NCBI GenBank assembly: GCA_051649305.1
Contig: JBOFGV010000095.1
Coordinates: 50,871 to 114,870, forward strand
Length of the DNA: 64,000 bases
Reading direction: 5' to 3'
DNA from: JADCCX01 sp051649305
Lineage (GTDB): Bacteria > Pseudomonadota > Alphaproteobacteria > Rhizobiales > Beijerinckiaceae
Shown here: positions 34,131-41,699 of the stretch, in pieces
How positions within the stretch are numbered: the stretch's first letter is position 1
Layout: each line of letters starts with the position of its first letter
The notes under the pieces: generated by a model
The model's database searches: none
What the model saw: only the letters and a program-made list of their open reading frames with translations
Told to the model about the DNA's origin: nothing
Translations under genes and position numbers: made by a program

Positions 34131-35320
34131 GCCTTCCCGCGCTTCCCCCATTCCACAGTTGCCCAGGCCAAAACTGAGAGTCCAAACATCATCACGGCCA
34201 TTGGCAATGATGTACTGGTCGTCAACTGCGCGGTGATGTGGCTGATGATGGCTCCCAGCCCCATCTGCATGAAACCAGTAACGCCCGATGCTGCGCCAGC
34301 AGCCTTGGGGTCCACGCTCACAGCGCCAGCAATGGCGTTGGGCAGGAACAAACCATTGGCAAAGGAGGTGACAAGGCAGGGCAGAAAGATGGCAGCGGGA
34401 TGCACCACCGGCACCAGGGCAAGCCCGAGCAAGGCCAGCGCACCAAAGGTGCTGATGGCTGCACCAAACAGGATCATGCGATCAACACCGAAGCGCTCGG
34501 AAAAGCGCCCGGAGCAGAAGTTGCCCACCATGTAGCCGCCCGAGAGGCAAATGAACCAGAAGCCATAAGCTGTCTTCGACATCTGCATGGATTCAACCAC
34601 GAGATAGGGGGCCGCCCCCAGAAAGGCGAAGAAGACAGCGGATGTGAAGGCTGCGCCTCCGGCAAAGCCCAGAAACCGCCTGTTCTTCACCACCTGCCAT
34701 GAGCGTGCCAGCATCTCGCCGGTGGATTGGCCAACAACTGCGGTTGGCCGCGTTTCGGGCAATTGCCAGATGGACAAGAGCATCGCGACAAAACCCAGCA
34801 GCGCACAGGCCACGAAGATGGCGCGCCAGCCGTAGGTATCATCCAACCAGCCACCCAGCAGAGGCGCGATCAACGGCGCGATGACCATGCCCGATGAGAC
34901 GTATCCAATCATGCTGGCGGCGAGATCGCGCGGGGCCAGATCCCGCACCACAGTGCGCGAGACTGTGAGACCAGCGGTTGACCCGACTGCCTGCACCACG
35001 CGCGCCGCCACCAGCAGCGCGATGCTTGTGGCAAAGCTGGCGGCAAGGCTGGCCAGCACATAGAGCGCCAGTGACAGCAGCAACACCGGCTTGCGGCCAA
35101 ACCGGTCTGCCAGACCACCGATGAAAAGCTGCGAGATCGCCTGAGCCGCCAGAAAAAGCGAGAGGGTCAACTGCACTTCCTGCCGCGATGCAGACAAGGC
35201 CGTTGCCAGTCCCGGAAGCGAAGGCATAAGGATGTTGAGCGCCAATGGGCCGATCATCGAAATGACGATCAGCACAGGCAGCAAGCGGCGCAGCTGTGTA
35301 TGGGTCTGGTCTGTCTGCAC
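34127..35320 (-). CDS. Bcr/CflA-type MFS drug exporter
   Basis: 397 residues if the GTG at 35320 is used; ATG codons at 35389 and 35368 are in frame but would overlap the upstream pepP-type gene. Twelve hydrophobic helices; the MFS motif A GGLADRFGRKPV lies between helices 2 and 3, and RVVQAVGSTAGLTVSRTVVRDL (motif-like, split) follows. Bcr/CflA proteins export chloramphenicol, bicyclomycin, sulfonamides or amino acids. 7 bp after the aminopeptidase stop. Confidence 0.87.
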   Translation of the reverse strand: MQTDQTHTQLRRLLPVLIVISMIGPLALNILMPSLPGLATALSASRQEVQLTLSLFLAAQAISQLFIGGLADRFGRKPVLLLSLALYVLASLAASFATSIALLVAARVVQAVGSTAGLTVSRTVVRDLAPRDLAASMIGYVSSGMVIAPLIAPLLGGWLDDTYGWRAIFVACALLGFVAMLLSIWQLPETRPTAVVGQSTGEMLARSWQVVKNRRFLGFAGGAAFTSAVFFAFLGAAPYLVVESMQMSKTAYGFWFICLSGGYMVGNFCSGRFSERFGVDRMILFGAAISTFGALALLGLALVPVVHPAAIFLPCLVTSFANGLFLPNAIAGAVSVDPKAAGAASGVTGFMQMGLGAIISHITAQLTTSTSLPMAVMMFGLSVLAWATVEWGKRGKA

Positions 35321-35327
35321 GGGAGGA

Positions 35328-37160
35328 TTACAGCTTGGCGCAGGCTGTTTTGAGCCAGTTGCGCACATCTGGCGCAACCAGAGGACCAATCACTTTCACC
35401 ACCCGCGCATGATAGGCGTTGAGCCAGTCTTTTTCAGGCACCGTCAGCAGGCTCGTCTTGATGAGGCGACGGTCGATTGGCGCAAGCGTCAGCGTCTCAA
35501 AGCCAAGCATGGCGCGCTCGCCGCCCGGCACAACACGCTCTTCCACAAGCACCAGATTTTCGATGCGGATGCCATAGTGGCCGGGCTTATAATAGCCCGG
35601 TTCGTTTGAGAGGATCATGCCCGCCTGCAACGGCGTGGTGCCGGTTTTGGCGATGCGCTGCGGCCCTTCGTGCACACCCAGATATGCGCCCACGCCGTGG
35701 CCGGTGCCGTGGTCAAACTCCAGGCCCGCCTGCCAGAGAAACTGGCGGGCAAAACTGTCGATCTGCGCACCGCTCGCGCCCTTCGGAAAAACAGCCATGG
35801 AAATCGCGATCATGCCTTTGAGCACGCGGGTGTTGCGGTCCATCATCTCGGGCGTTGGCTTGCCAACAGCGATGGTACGGGTGATGTCGGTCGTGCCGTC
35901 GATATACTGCCCGCCGGAATCGATGAGGAAAATACCTTTGCCGACCTTGCGGTTCGAGGCCTCGTTCACCCGGTAATGCGGCAGGGCAGCGTTGGGGCCA
36001 GCAGCTGAAATCGTATCGAAGGATATCTCCTTCAATGCGCCGGTGGCATGACGAAAGCCTTCAAGCGCGATAGCCACATCAATCTCGGTCAGTTTGCCTT
36101 TGGGGGCCTCCCCGTCAAACCAGTGCAGGAAACCGGCCATAGCCGCGCCATCGCGGATTTGCGCCTGCCTTGCGCCTTCGCATTCCGCCTTGTTCTTAAC
36201 CGCCTTGCGCAGGGCAATAGGGTTGGCTCCGATATCGGCAAGACCGCCCGCTGACCTCAGCTGATCGACCAATGCACAGCTGGCGGAATCGCTGTCAAAG
36301 CGCACCTTTGCTTTTGCGGCACCCAGTTTGGAGAGTGTCGACAAAACAGCATCGGGTTCCGCAATATCGATCTCGGCTGCAAGCTTATCGCGCACGGCAT
36401 TTGAAAATTTCCGCCCGTCCATGAAGAGCTGCGGCTGGCCCTTGGCAGGCAGAATGCCGTAACCAATGGGCAATGGCATATGGGGCACATCGCCCCCGCG
36501 CATATTGAACAGCCAGGCGAGGCCTGTTGGATCGCTGATGACAAGCGCATCCAGCTTTTCTGCCTGCAGCCAGGCCTGCAGCTCTTTCACCTTGCCGCTG
36601 CTTTTGATGCCGGCATGCTTTTGCGGATAAAGGCTGACAGCGCCAAGGGGGGCTGCAGGACGTGCCTCCCACAGCACATCAAGCGGGTTTGGCTCGGAAG
36701 CAACCAGCGTAAAGCCTGCCTTGGCAGCAGCCGTTTCGAAACGCTTCAATCCATCCGGCGTGTGCCGTCGCGAATCGTAGCCGATCTTTGTGCCCGCTTT
36801 TGCATGACCAGCCAGCCATTCAGATGGAGGATAATCGATGATCGAAACGGCTTCAAAGGCGCTGTGATCAATCTGTGCAGCCAATTGCTCGGTGTAGCGG
36901 CCATCTGAAAACACGGCTGCCTTGTCTTTCAGGATAATTGCGAAACCTGCTGATCCTGTGAAACCAGTCAGCCAAGCAACACGTTCTTCGCTCTTGGGGA
37001 GGTATTCGTTCTGGTGCTCATCAGCGCGCGGAACCAGAAATCCATCAAGACCACGCTCTTTCAGCAGCTTGCGCAGTGATTTCAGGCGCTCTGCGCTTTT
37101 CGCCCCTTCGGATGTATCGGTAAATGACTGATACCGCGCAGTTCTCGGAATTGTTTTCAT
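35328..37160 (-). CDS. Xaa-Pro aminopeptidase (aminopeptidase P, M24B)
   Basis: 610 residues from MKTIPRTARY (ATG 37160). Two creatinase-type N-terminal domains (LVPRADEHQNEYLP, LDALVISDPTGLAW) and a pita-bread C-terminal catalytic domain with metal ligands in IDSGGQYIDGTTDITRT, GHGVGAYLGVHEGPQ and NEPGYY. It removes an N-terminal residue preceding proline. The long three-domain form is that found in eukaryotes and many proteobacteria. Co-directional with the exporter gene downstream. Confidence 0.92.
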   Translation of the reverse strand: MKTIPRTARYQSFTDTSEGAKSAERLKSLRKLLKERGLDGFLVPRADEHQNEYLPKSEERVAWLTGFTGSAGFAIILKDKAAVFSDGRYTEQLAAQIDHSAFEAVSIIDYPPSEWLAGHAKAGTKIGYDSRRHTPDGLKRFETAAAKAGFTLVASEPNPLDVLWEARPAAPLGAVSLYPQKHAGIKSSGKVKELQAWLQAEKLDALVISDPTGLAWLFNMRGGDVPHMPLPIGYGILPAKGQPQLFMDGRKFSNAVRDKLAAEIDIAEPDAVLSTLSKLGAAKAKVRFDSDSASCALVDQLRSAGGLADIGANPIALRKAVKNKAECEGARQAQIRDGAAMAGFLHWFDGEAPKGKLTEIDVAIALEGFRHATGALKEISFDTISAAGPNAALPHYRVNEASNRKVGKGIFLIDSGGQYIDGTTDITRTIAVGKPTPEMMDRNTRVLKGMIAISMAVFPKGASGAQIDSFARQFLWQAGLEFDHGTGHGVGAYLGVHEGPQRIAKTGTTPLQAGMILSNEPGYYKPGHYGIRIENLVLVEERVVPGGERAMLGFETLTLAPIDRRLIKTSLLTVPEKDWLNAYHARVVKVIGPLVAPDVRNWLKTACAKL

Positions 37161-37248
37161 GCACAACGATAAATCGCCATGAATGCTGCTGTCGAGAGTT
37201 TCATCAATTTGCCGCGCAATTTCCGGGCAATTGCCTCAAGAAATGCAT

Positions 37249-37269
37249 TTTAGCATAATTATGACTAAA
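37249..37269. promoter_or_regulatory. AT-rich dyad upstream of two small-protein genes
   Basis: TTTAG, the perfect 10-bp palindrome CATAATTATG, one A, then CTAAA: a 21-bp inverted repeat between aminopeptidase P and the small gene at 37419. Its outer TTTAG/CTAAA halves recall the Irr/ICE-type iron motif of rhizobia, but the spacing is longer, so the match is weak. Most likely an operator for the downstream small genes. Confidence 0.45.
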
Positions 37270-37418
37270 TTGTTACCATAGATATGCAAAAATCGCATGC
37301 CTCTTGGTCGCACTTCGCCCTCCTCATTTTTGTGCACTGCACCATATTGGAGTTCAACAAGGGAAACGCAGGGCTTCGGTTACCCGTTCATTGCAACCCA
37401 ACACTGAAGGATAAAACC

Positions 37419-37637
37419 ATGGCTACTATGATATTCAACCACACAACAACTGCTCCAGCCAGAGCAGCTGCACCAGCAACCGTACCAGCGAAGAAGTCAT
37501 TCTTCATGCGCGTGATCGAGGCCATTCAGGCATCGAACCAGCGCAAGGCTGATATTGAAATTCGCCGCGCTATGGCAAGCATGGATACATCCAAGGCCAA
37601 GCCTGACTACGCGATGCTGCCCTTCCAGGGCGAATAA
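37419..37637 (+). CDS. Small protein of unknown function, first of a pair
   Basis: 72 residues from MATMIFNHTT (ATG 37419, GAAGG upstream); an in-frame extension upstream to 37284 has no ribosome site and odd composition. A Thr/Ala/Pro-rich head leads to a helix with FFMRVIEAIQASNQRKADIEIRR, here quoted only in part as FMRVIEAIQASNQRK, and a tail ending MLPFQGE. The helix is like that of DUF1127-type small proteins. Followed by a 32-codon gene and a strong terminator, so the pair is one short transcript. Confidence 0.75.
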   Translation: MATMIFNHTTTAPARAAAPATVPAKKSFFMRVIEAIQASNQRKADIEIRRAMASMDTSKAKPDYAMLPFQGE

Positions 37638-37685
37638 AACCAACAGAAGACCGGGCATAAGCCCACAAACTCAAGGAGAAACACC

Positions 37686-37784
37686 ATGATCTATCATCTG
37701 ATAGCATTCGTAGTATCGGTGATTTCCGACACCAAAGCCCTGCGGCGCGAAATGTCCCGTCAGTATGGTGGCCTGACTGATTGA
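37686..37784 (+). CDS. 32-residue protein, second of the pair
   Basis: Reads M-I-Y-H-L at the start, with a hydrophobic IAFVVSVI stretch and an Arg-rich REMSRQYGGL ending before TGA 37782. AAGGAG at 37674-37679 is well placed for the ATG at 37686. Too short for usual gene finders. It resembles DUF1127-type tails (KALRREM). Its position between the 72-residue gene and a terminator supports it being translated. Confidence 0.6.
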   Translation: MIYHLIAFVVSVISDTKALRREMSRQYGGLTD

Positions 37785-37799
37785 TTCAGACAGTCACCA

Positions 37800-38747
37800 T
37801 TACGGCATCAGATTATGGAGCGGCCTTTGTGCCGCTCCTTTTCGTTTAAGCACCAGCGCTACCCAGCCATCAAGGTCCAGCCGCTCAAACAACGAGAAAC
37901 CCTGTCCGCGGTAAGCGGTCAAAACGCCTGCCACATCCCGCGGCAGCAGGCCGGACAGAATCAGTCTGGCATCATGGGTTGAGACACCAACCAGCGATGG
38001 TGCCAGCATGCGCAGGGGCTTCGCCAGAATATTGGCCAGAATCAGATCATAGGGCGCGCCCGACTTGATATCGGGATGCTGGACACCAACTGCCGTCACT
38101 GGCCGCACATAGGGGCCAGCCCCATTGGCCAGCGCATTCTGACGAGAAGTATCGGTTGAAACAGGGTCGATATCCCCGGCAACCACCCGCAGTTTCAAGG
38201 CGCGTGCGGCTGCAATGGCCAGCACGCCGGTTCCAGTGCCGACATCCAGCACCTTGCGCGGCGGATTACGCTTCAATTCGCGGTCCAACAAAAGCAGGCA
38301 TCCGTGTGTTGTGCCATGGTGGCCTGTGCCAAAGGCAAGGGCAGCTTCGATTTCGATAGCGATGTCATTGGAGCGGATGGCAGGCCGGTCGTGGCTGCCA
38401 TGCACCAGAAAGCGCCCTGCCCGCACAGGCTTCAACCCATCAAGGGAAGCCGCGATCCAGTCCTTTGGCTCAATGGTTTCAAACTGCGCGGCAGCTGCTG
38501 CCTTGTCACCTGCAACTGGGCCAAGCACGATGCGCAACAGATCCTTGATCAGCGCCGTATCGGGCGGATGGGAGAAGAAAACCTCCAGCAGCCAGTGGGT
38601 TTCATCGGCGGATTCAAAGGCTGCAACAGCGTTTTCGTCGGCATCGAGCATTTCGCCCAATTGTCCGGCAAGACGGGTGGCAGTGGCCATATCTGTGGCA
38701 AGCCGCATGACATGGGTGGGGGTGGATGGAACAAGACCTTCGCGCAT
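37800..38747 (-). CDS. prmA: Ribosomal protein L11 methyltransferase
   Basis: 315 residues from MREGLVPS (ATG 38747; one more Met lies 8 codons upstream). N-terminal binding domain, then FGTGHHGTTHGC and SAM motif I VLDVGTGTGVLAIAAAR, and NILAKPL of motif IV. It trimethylates L11 at lysines and the N-terminal amine. Its last codons (GAAQRPLHNLMP) run through the plus-strand terminator of the small-protein operon, which has forced an unusual C-terminal tail. Confidence 0.92.
   Translation of the reverse strand: MREGLVPSTPTHVMRLATDMATATRLAGQLGEMLDADENAVAAFESADETHWLLEVFFSHPPDTALIKDLLRIVLGPVAGDKAAAAAQFETIEPKDWIAASLDGLKPVRAGRFLVHGSHDRPAIRSNDIAIEIEAALAFGTGHHGTTHGCLLLLDRELKRNPPRKVLDVGTGTGVLAIAAARALKLRVVAGDIDPVSTDTSRQNALANGAGPYVRPVTAVGVQHPDIKSGAPYDLILANILAKPLRMLAPSLVGVSTHDARLILSGLLPRDVAGVLTAYRGQGFSLFERLDLDGWVALVLKRKGAAQRPLHNLMP
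37817..37842 (+). terminator. Rho-independent terminator of the small-protein operon
   Basis: GGAGCGGC-CTTTGT-GCCGCTCC followed by TTTT on the plus strand: 8-bp perfect arms with a 6-nt loop. It ends the transcript carrying 37419-37784 and lies inside the 3' end of the opposite-strand prmA. Confidence 0.88.
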
Positions 38748-38806
38748 GAGCGCCGCTTTAGACCATCGCACCGGTTTCAGGGAAGCGCTTTTCTGCGAAA
38801 CTACCC

Positions 38807-39238
38807 TCAGGGCGCAGCAGCCACCGCATTGCGGGTGGGTGCAGAGACATCCACTTCGCCGGAAATTTCCACTTCAGGCAGGCCGAAGTAGCGGCCAACC
38901 ACCAGTTTCACTGTAGCATCATACTCCACAGTGGCGCGGCGACCCTGCTTGTCCTCACCGATACTGACATCGATTGTGTCCACAGACACCTCTGTTTCTG
39001 TCCAGACATGGCGATCAAAGCGCTTGCGGCAGATGTGGGTGCGCTCGGCCGGGCGGGTTGAGGCTGCGGCCTCGATGGCGGCAACCTGTGCAACACGGTC
39101 CAAAGTGTCGCGCACGGCATTGATGCGGTTGAGATCGAGCAGAATGCCACCAGCCAACGTGAGGGCGGCAGTCAATGAAAGCAGTTTTGCCAGCGACAAA
39201 CGCGGCTCTCTACTGTCCAGATTGTCTGGATGATCCAC
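38807..39238 (-). CDS. Small TadE/TadG-like membrane protein
   Basis: 143 residues if started at GTG 39238, which has GGGGGA eight bases upstream; an ATG at 39262 is the alternative. One hydrophobic helix (LLSLTAALTLAGGILLDLNRI in part) then RDTLDRVAQVAAIEAAA and a beta-rich domain ending VVGRYFGLPEVEISGEVDV. This order, a helix, a helical Ala-rich stretch, then TV-rich strands with an FG-LP word before the last strands, is that of short TadE/TadG-type pilus proteins. No tad cluster is nearby. Assignment is by layout only. Confidence 0.6.
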   Translation of the reverse strand: MDHPDNLDSREPRLSLAKLLSLTAALTLAGGILLDLNRINAVRDTLDRVAQVAAIEAAASTRPAERTHICRKRFDRHVWTETEVSVDTIDVSIGEDKQGRRATVEYDATVKLVVGRYFGLPEVEISGEVDVSAPTRNAVAAAP

Positions 39239-39413
39239 CTTGAATTCCCCCCAGGGCAGCACATTGTTTTTATCATTTATGCTGTCTGGAATGAATTGAG
39301 ACTGAATGCTGCATATTGGTCAAGCTTCATCTTGGCATTTCACATGCCTAAATCGTGTAAAATACAAAGATGGTAACTGCCCGACGGGCAAACAACCTGA
39401 AGAAGCGAGCTTT

Positions 39414-39965
39414 TTACTGCAGTCTTCCGGGAATGGAGATGCCCTCGCCAAGGCCATCTGGGCGCGGCAAAAGACTGTGCGCCTTTTTCATAATGGCAAG
39501 ATTGGCCTTCACATCATCCGGAAACGGGGCAACTTTCCGAGATGCCAGATCAACATGAATAGACAGATTTTCGCAATTGGCCGCCAGCCATCCCTGCTCG
39601 GCATGATGGATCTGCATGAAGTAGTGCAGGCGCTTGTCGTCAAATTCAATCAGCTGCAACGTCACACGCACTTTGTCCTTCGGGGCAAGTTCGCGGCGGT
39701 AGCGTATCCGGCTCTCAACCAGAAAGAAGGATGAGTTGCTGTCCTTGACGTAATCAGGCCCCAGCCCGCAGAGGCCAAAGGCTTCATCGACGGCTGTATC
39801 AAAAAGCACCTGATAGTAAGCCATGTTGAGATGGCCGTTGTAATCGATCCACTCAGGCTTGAGGGACAGTCTGGAGGAGACAAAGGGCGCAAAAAACAGG
39901 GCCCCTTCACGAGGCGCTTCTCCACGGCCATTTTCAATGACCTTCCCAGTCGTATTCGCGGACAT
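39414..39965 (-). CDS. Acyl-CoA thioesterase (4HBT/hot-dog fold)
   Basis: 183 residues from MSANTTGK (ATG 39965). Hot-dog core: WIDYNGHLNMAYY with the catalytic Asp/His, FFLVESRIRYRREL and HYFMQIHH. These enzymes release acyl groups from CoA; the NGHLN motif is that of the 4-hydroxybenzoyl-CoA thioesterase and betainyl-CoA thioesterase groups. Stands alone between two divergent regions. Confidence 0.86.
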   Translation of the reverse strand: MSANTTGKVIENGRGEAPREGALFFAPFVSSRLSLKPEWIDYNGHLNMAYYQVLFDTAVDEAFGLCGLGPDYVKDSNSSFFLVESRIRYRRELAPKDKVRVTLQLIEFDDKRLHYFMQIHHAEQGWLAANCENLSIHVDLASRKVAPFPDDVKANLAIMKKAHSLLPRPDGLGEGISIPGRLQ

Positions 39966-40090
39966 GGTTGCCTCCCTCAAAGCACCGTGTTCCTCATCAG
40001 CTAACTTGATTTCGCTTTAACCAGCTATGGCGATGTTCTTTTATGCCAAGTCTAAGCGAAAATTCGCAACTTTATGAAGACGAAATTTTA

Positions 40091-40119
40091 TTACGTGAGC
40101 TACGCATTGCCCCTATAAT
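40091..40119 (+). promoter_or_regulatory. Putative sigma-70 promoter of the GlcD-type oxidase gene
   Basis: A perfect -10 box TATAAT (40114-40119) with TTACGT 17 bp upstream. The start codon lies 40 bp downstream with AGGGGA at 40142. Only the -10 box is strong. Confidence 0.45.
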
Positions 40120-40158
40120 TGGATCACAAAAAGTTTATTCAGGGGAGATGACCGTATC

Positions 40159-41574
40159 ATGAACGCCCAAAGCAAGGTTGAAGCGCAGCGTCCGGCGCCT
40201 GAAACCATCCAGACAGTCATCGCTTCCCTCACGCGTTCTTTTGGCAACCGCTGCGTCACATCCCAGGCAGTCAGGGAGCAACATGCCAACACGCTGACAT
40301 GGACACCCAATGAGCCGCCGGATGTTGTGGTCTATCCCATGACCACCGAAGAGGTTGTTGATGTCGTCAAGCTTTGCGCAGCACACAAGGTTCCCATCAT
40401 CCCTTTCGGAACAGGATCATCCTTTGAAGGCCATGTGAATGCGCCGATCGGCGGGGTTTCCATTGATACCTCGATGATGAAGGCGATTATCGCCGTCAAC
40501 CCGGAGGACCTTGATTGCGTTATCGAGCCGGGCGTCACACGCAAACAATTGAACGAGTATCTGCGCGATCAGGGCCTGTTCTTCCCCATCGATCCCGGTG
40601 CTGACGCTTCACTGGGCGGCATGACCGCCACGCGCGCCTCCGGCACCAATGCCGTGCGCTACGGCACGATGAAGGACAATGTGATTGCCATGAAGGTTGT
40701 CATGGCCAATGGCGAGATTGTCACGACAGCACGCCGGGCCAAGAAGACTTCCGCAGGCTATGATCTGACGCGCCTGTTTGTCGGTTCAGAAGGCACGCTT
40801 GGCATCATCACGGAAATTACCTTGCGCCTGCAGGGCATTCCAGAGGCCATTTCGGCTGCTATATGTTCTTTCTCCAGCATCAAGGATGCCTGCGATACCG
40901 CAATCATGACCATCCAGAGCGGCATCCCCATCGCACGGGTCGAGTTGCTGGATGCGCTGGCCGTGAAAGCGGCCAACTCCTATTCCAAGTTGACCCTGCC
41001 AGAAACACCCATGCTGCTCGTGGAGTTCCACGGCACGGAAGCTTCAGCCAAGGAGCAGGCGGAGCGCTTTGGCGAGATTGCCGAAAGCTTTGGCAGCAGC
41101 AATTTCCAGTGGACCACCAAGCCTGAGGAGAGAACGAAGCTCTGGCAGGCGCGCCACGATGCCTACTGGTCGTCCATCGCATTGCGCCCCGGTGCCAAGG
41201 GCATTTCAACCGATGTCTGTGTGCCGATTTCCAGACTTGCGGAATGCGTCGAGGAGTCGATCAAGGATCTCGAGGCAACCGGCCTACTTGGCCCCATTGT
41301 CGGCCACGTTGGCGACGGGAATTTTCACGTTCTGCCTTTGATTGACATGGACAATCCCGAAGAGATCGAAAAGGGCAAAGCCTATGTCGGACGCCTCGTC
41401 AACCGCGCACTTGAGATGGGTGGAACCTGCACGGGCGAACACGGTGTTGGCCAGGGCAAGATGAAGTACCTTGAGAAAGAACTGGGCGCGGCTTCGCTTG
41501 ATACCATGCGGCTGATCAAGCGCGCACTTGACCCAGACAATATCATGAACCCGGGCAAGATCGTTGCCATGTGA
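40159..41574 (+). CDS. FAD-linked oxidase, D-lactate dehydrogenase/GlcD type
   Basis: 471 residues. FAD PCMH domain with IPFGTGSSFEGHVNAP and VEPGVTRKQLNEYL near 65-125, then ASGTNAVRYGTMKDN and LFVGSEGTLGII; the C-terminal oxidase lobe carries GHVGDGNFH and CTGEHGVGQGK, which hold metal/substrate-binding His. It oxidises D-lactate, glycolate or D-2-hydroxyglutarate; which one cannot be told. It has no partner glcE/glcF here, which favours the single-subunit D-lactate dehydrogenase (cytochrome) group. Confidence 0.88.
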   Translation: MNAQSKVEAQRPAPETIQTVIASLTRSFGNRCVTSQAVREQHANTLTWTPNEPPDVVVYPMTTEEVVDVVKLCAAHKVPIIPFGTGSSFEGHVNAPIGGVSIDTSMMKAIIAVNPEDLDCVIEPGVTRKQLNEYLRDQGLFFPIDPGADASLGGMTATRASGTNAVRYGTMKDNVIAMKVVMANGEIVTTARRAKKTSAGYDLTRLFVGSEGTLGIITEITLRLQGIPEAISAAICSFSSIKDACDTAIMTIQSGIPIARVELLDALAVKAANSYSKLTLPETPMLLVEFHGTEASAKEQAERFGEIAESFGSSNFQWTTKPEERTKLWQARHDAYWSSIALRPGAKGISTDVCVPISRLAECVEESIKDLEATGLLGPIVGHVGDGNFHVLPLIDMDNPEEIEKGKAYVGRLVNRALEMGGTCTGEHGVGQGKMKYLEKELGAASLDTMRLIKRALDPDNIMNPGKIVAM

Positions 41575-41647
41575 AAACGGGCATGTGACGGCTCTCACAA
41601 GGCTGTCGTGATTTGACCGCATAGGCCGAATAAGGAACAGTGCTACA

Positions 41648-41669
41648 GCTCCGGCGTTGAACCCGGAGC
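41648..41669 (+). promoter_or_regulatory. Hairpin between the GlcD-type gene and the AsmA gene
   Basis: GCTCCGG-CGTTGAAC-CCGGAGC, a perfect 7-bp stem with an 8-nt loop, 30 bp before the TTG start of the AsmA gene. There is no T-tract, so it is not a classical terminator; a leader hairpin limiting translation is possible. Confidence 0.35.
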
Positions 41670-41699
41670 GGGCATTCTTCGGCATCAGGGACAACCACG

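Noticed and set aside
41648..41669. Terminator after the GlcD-type gene
   Set aside because: The hairpin is good but there is no T-tract on either strand, so it was listed as a leader hairpin instead.
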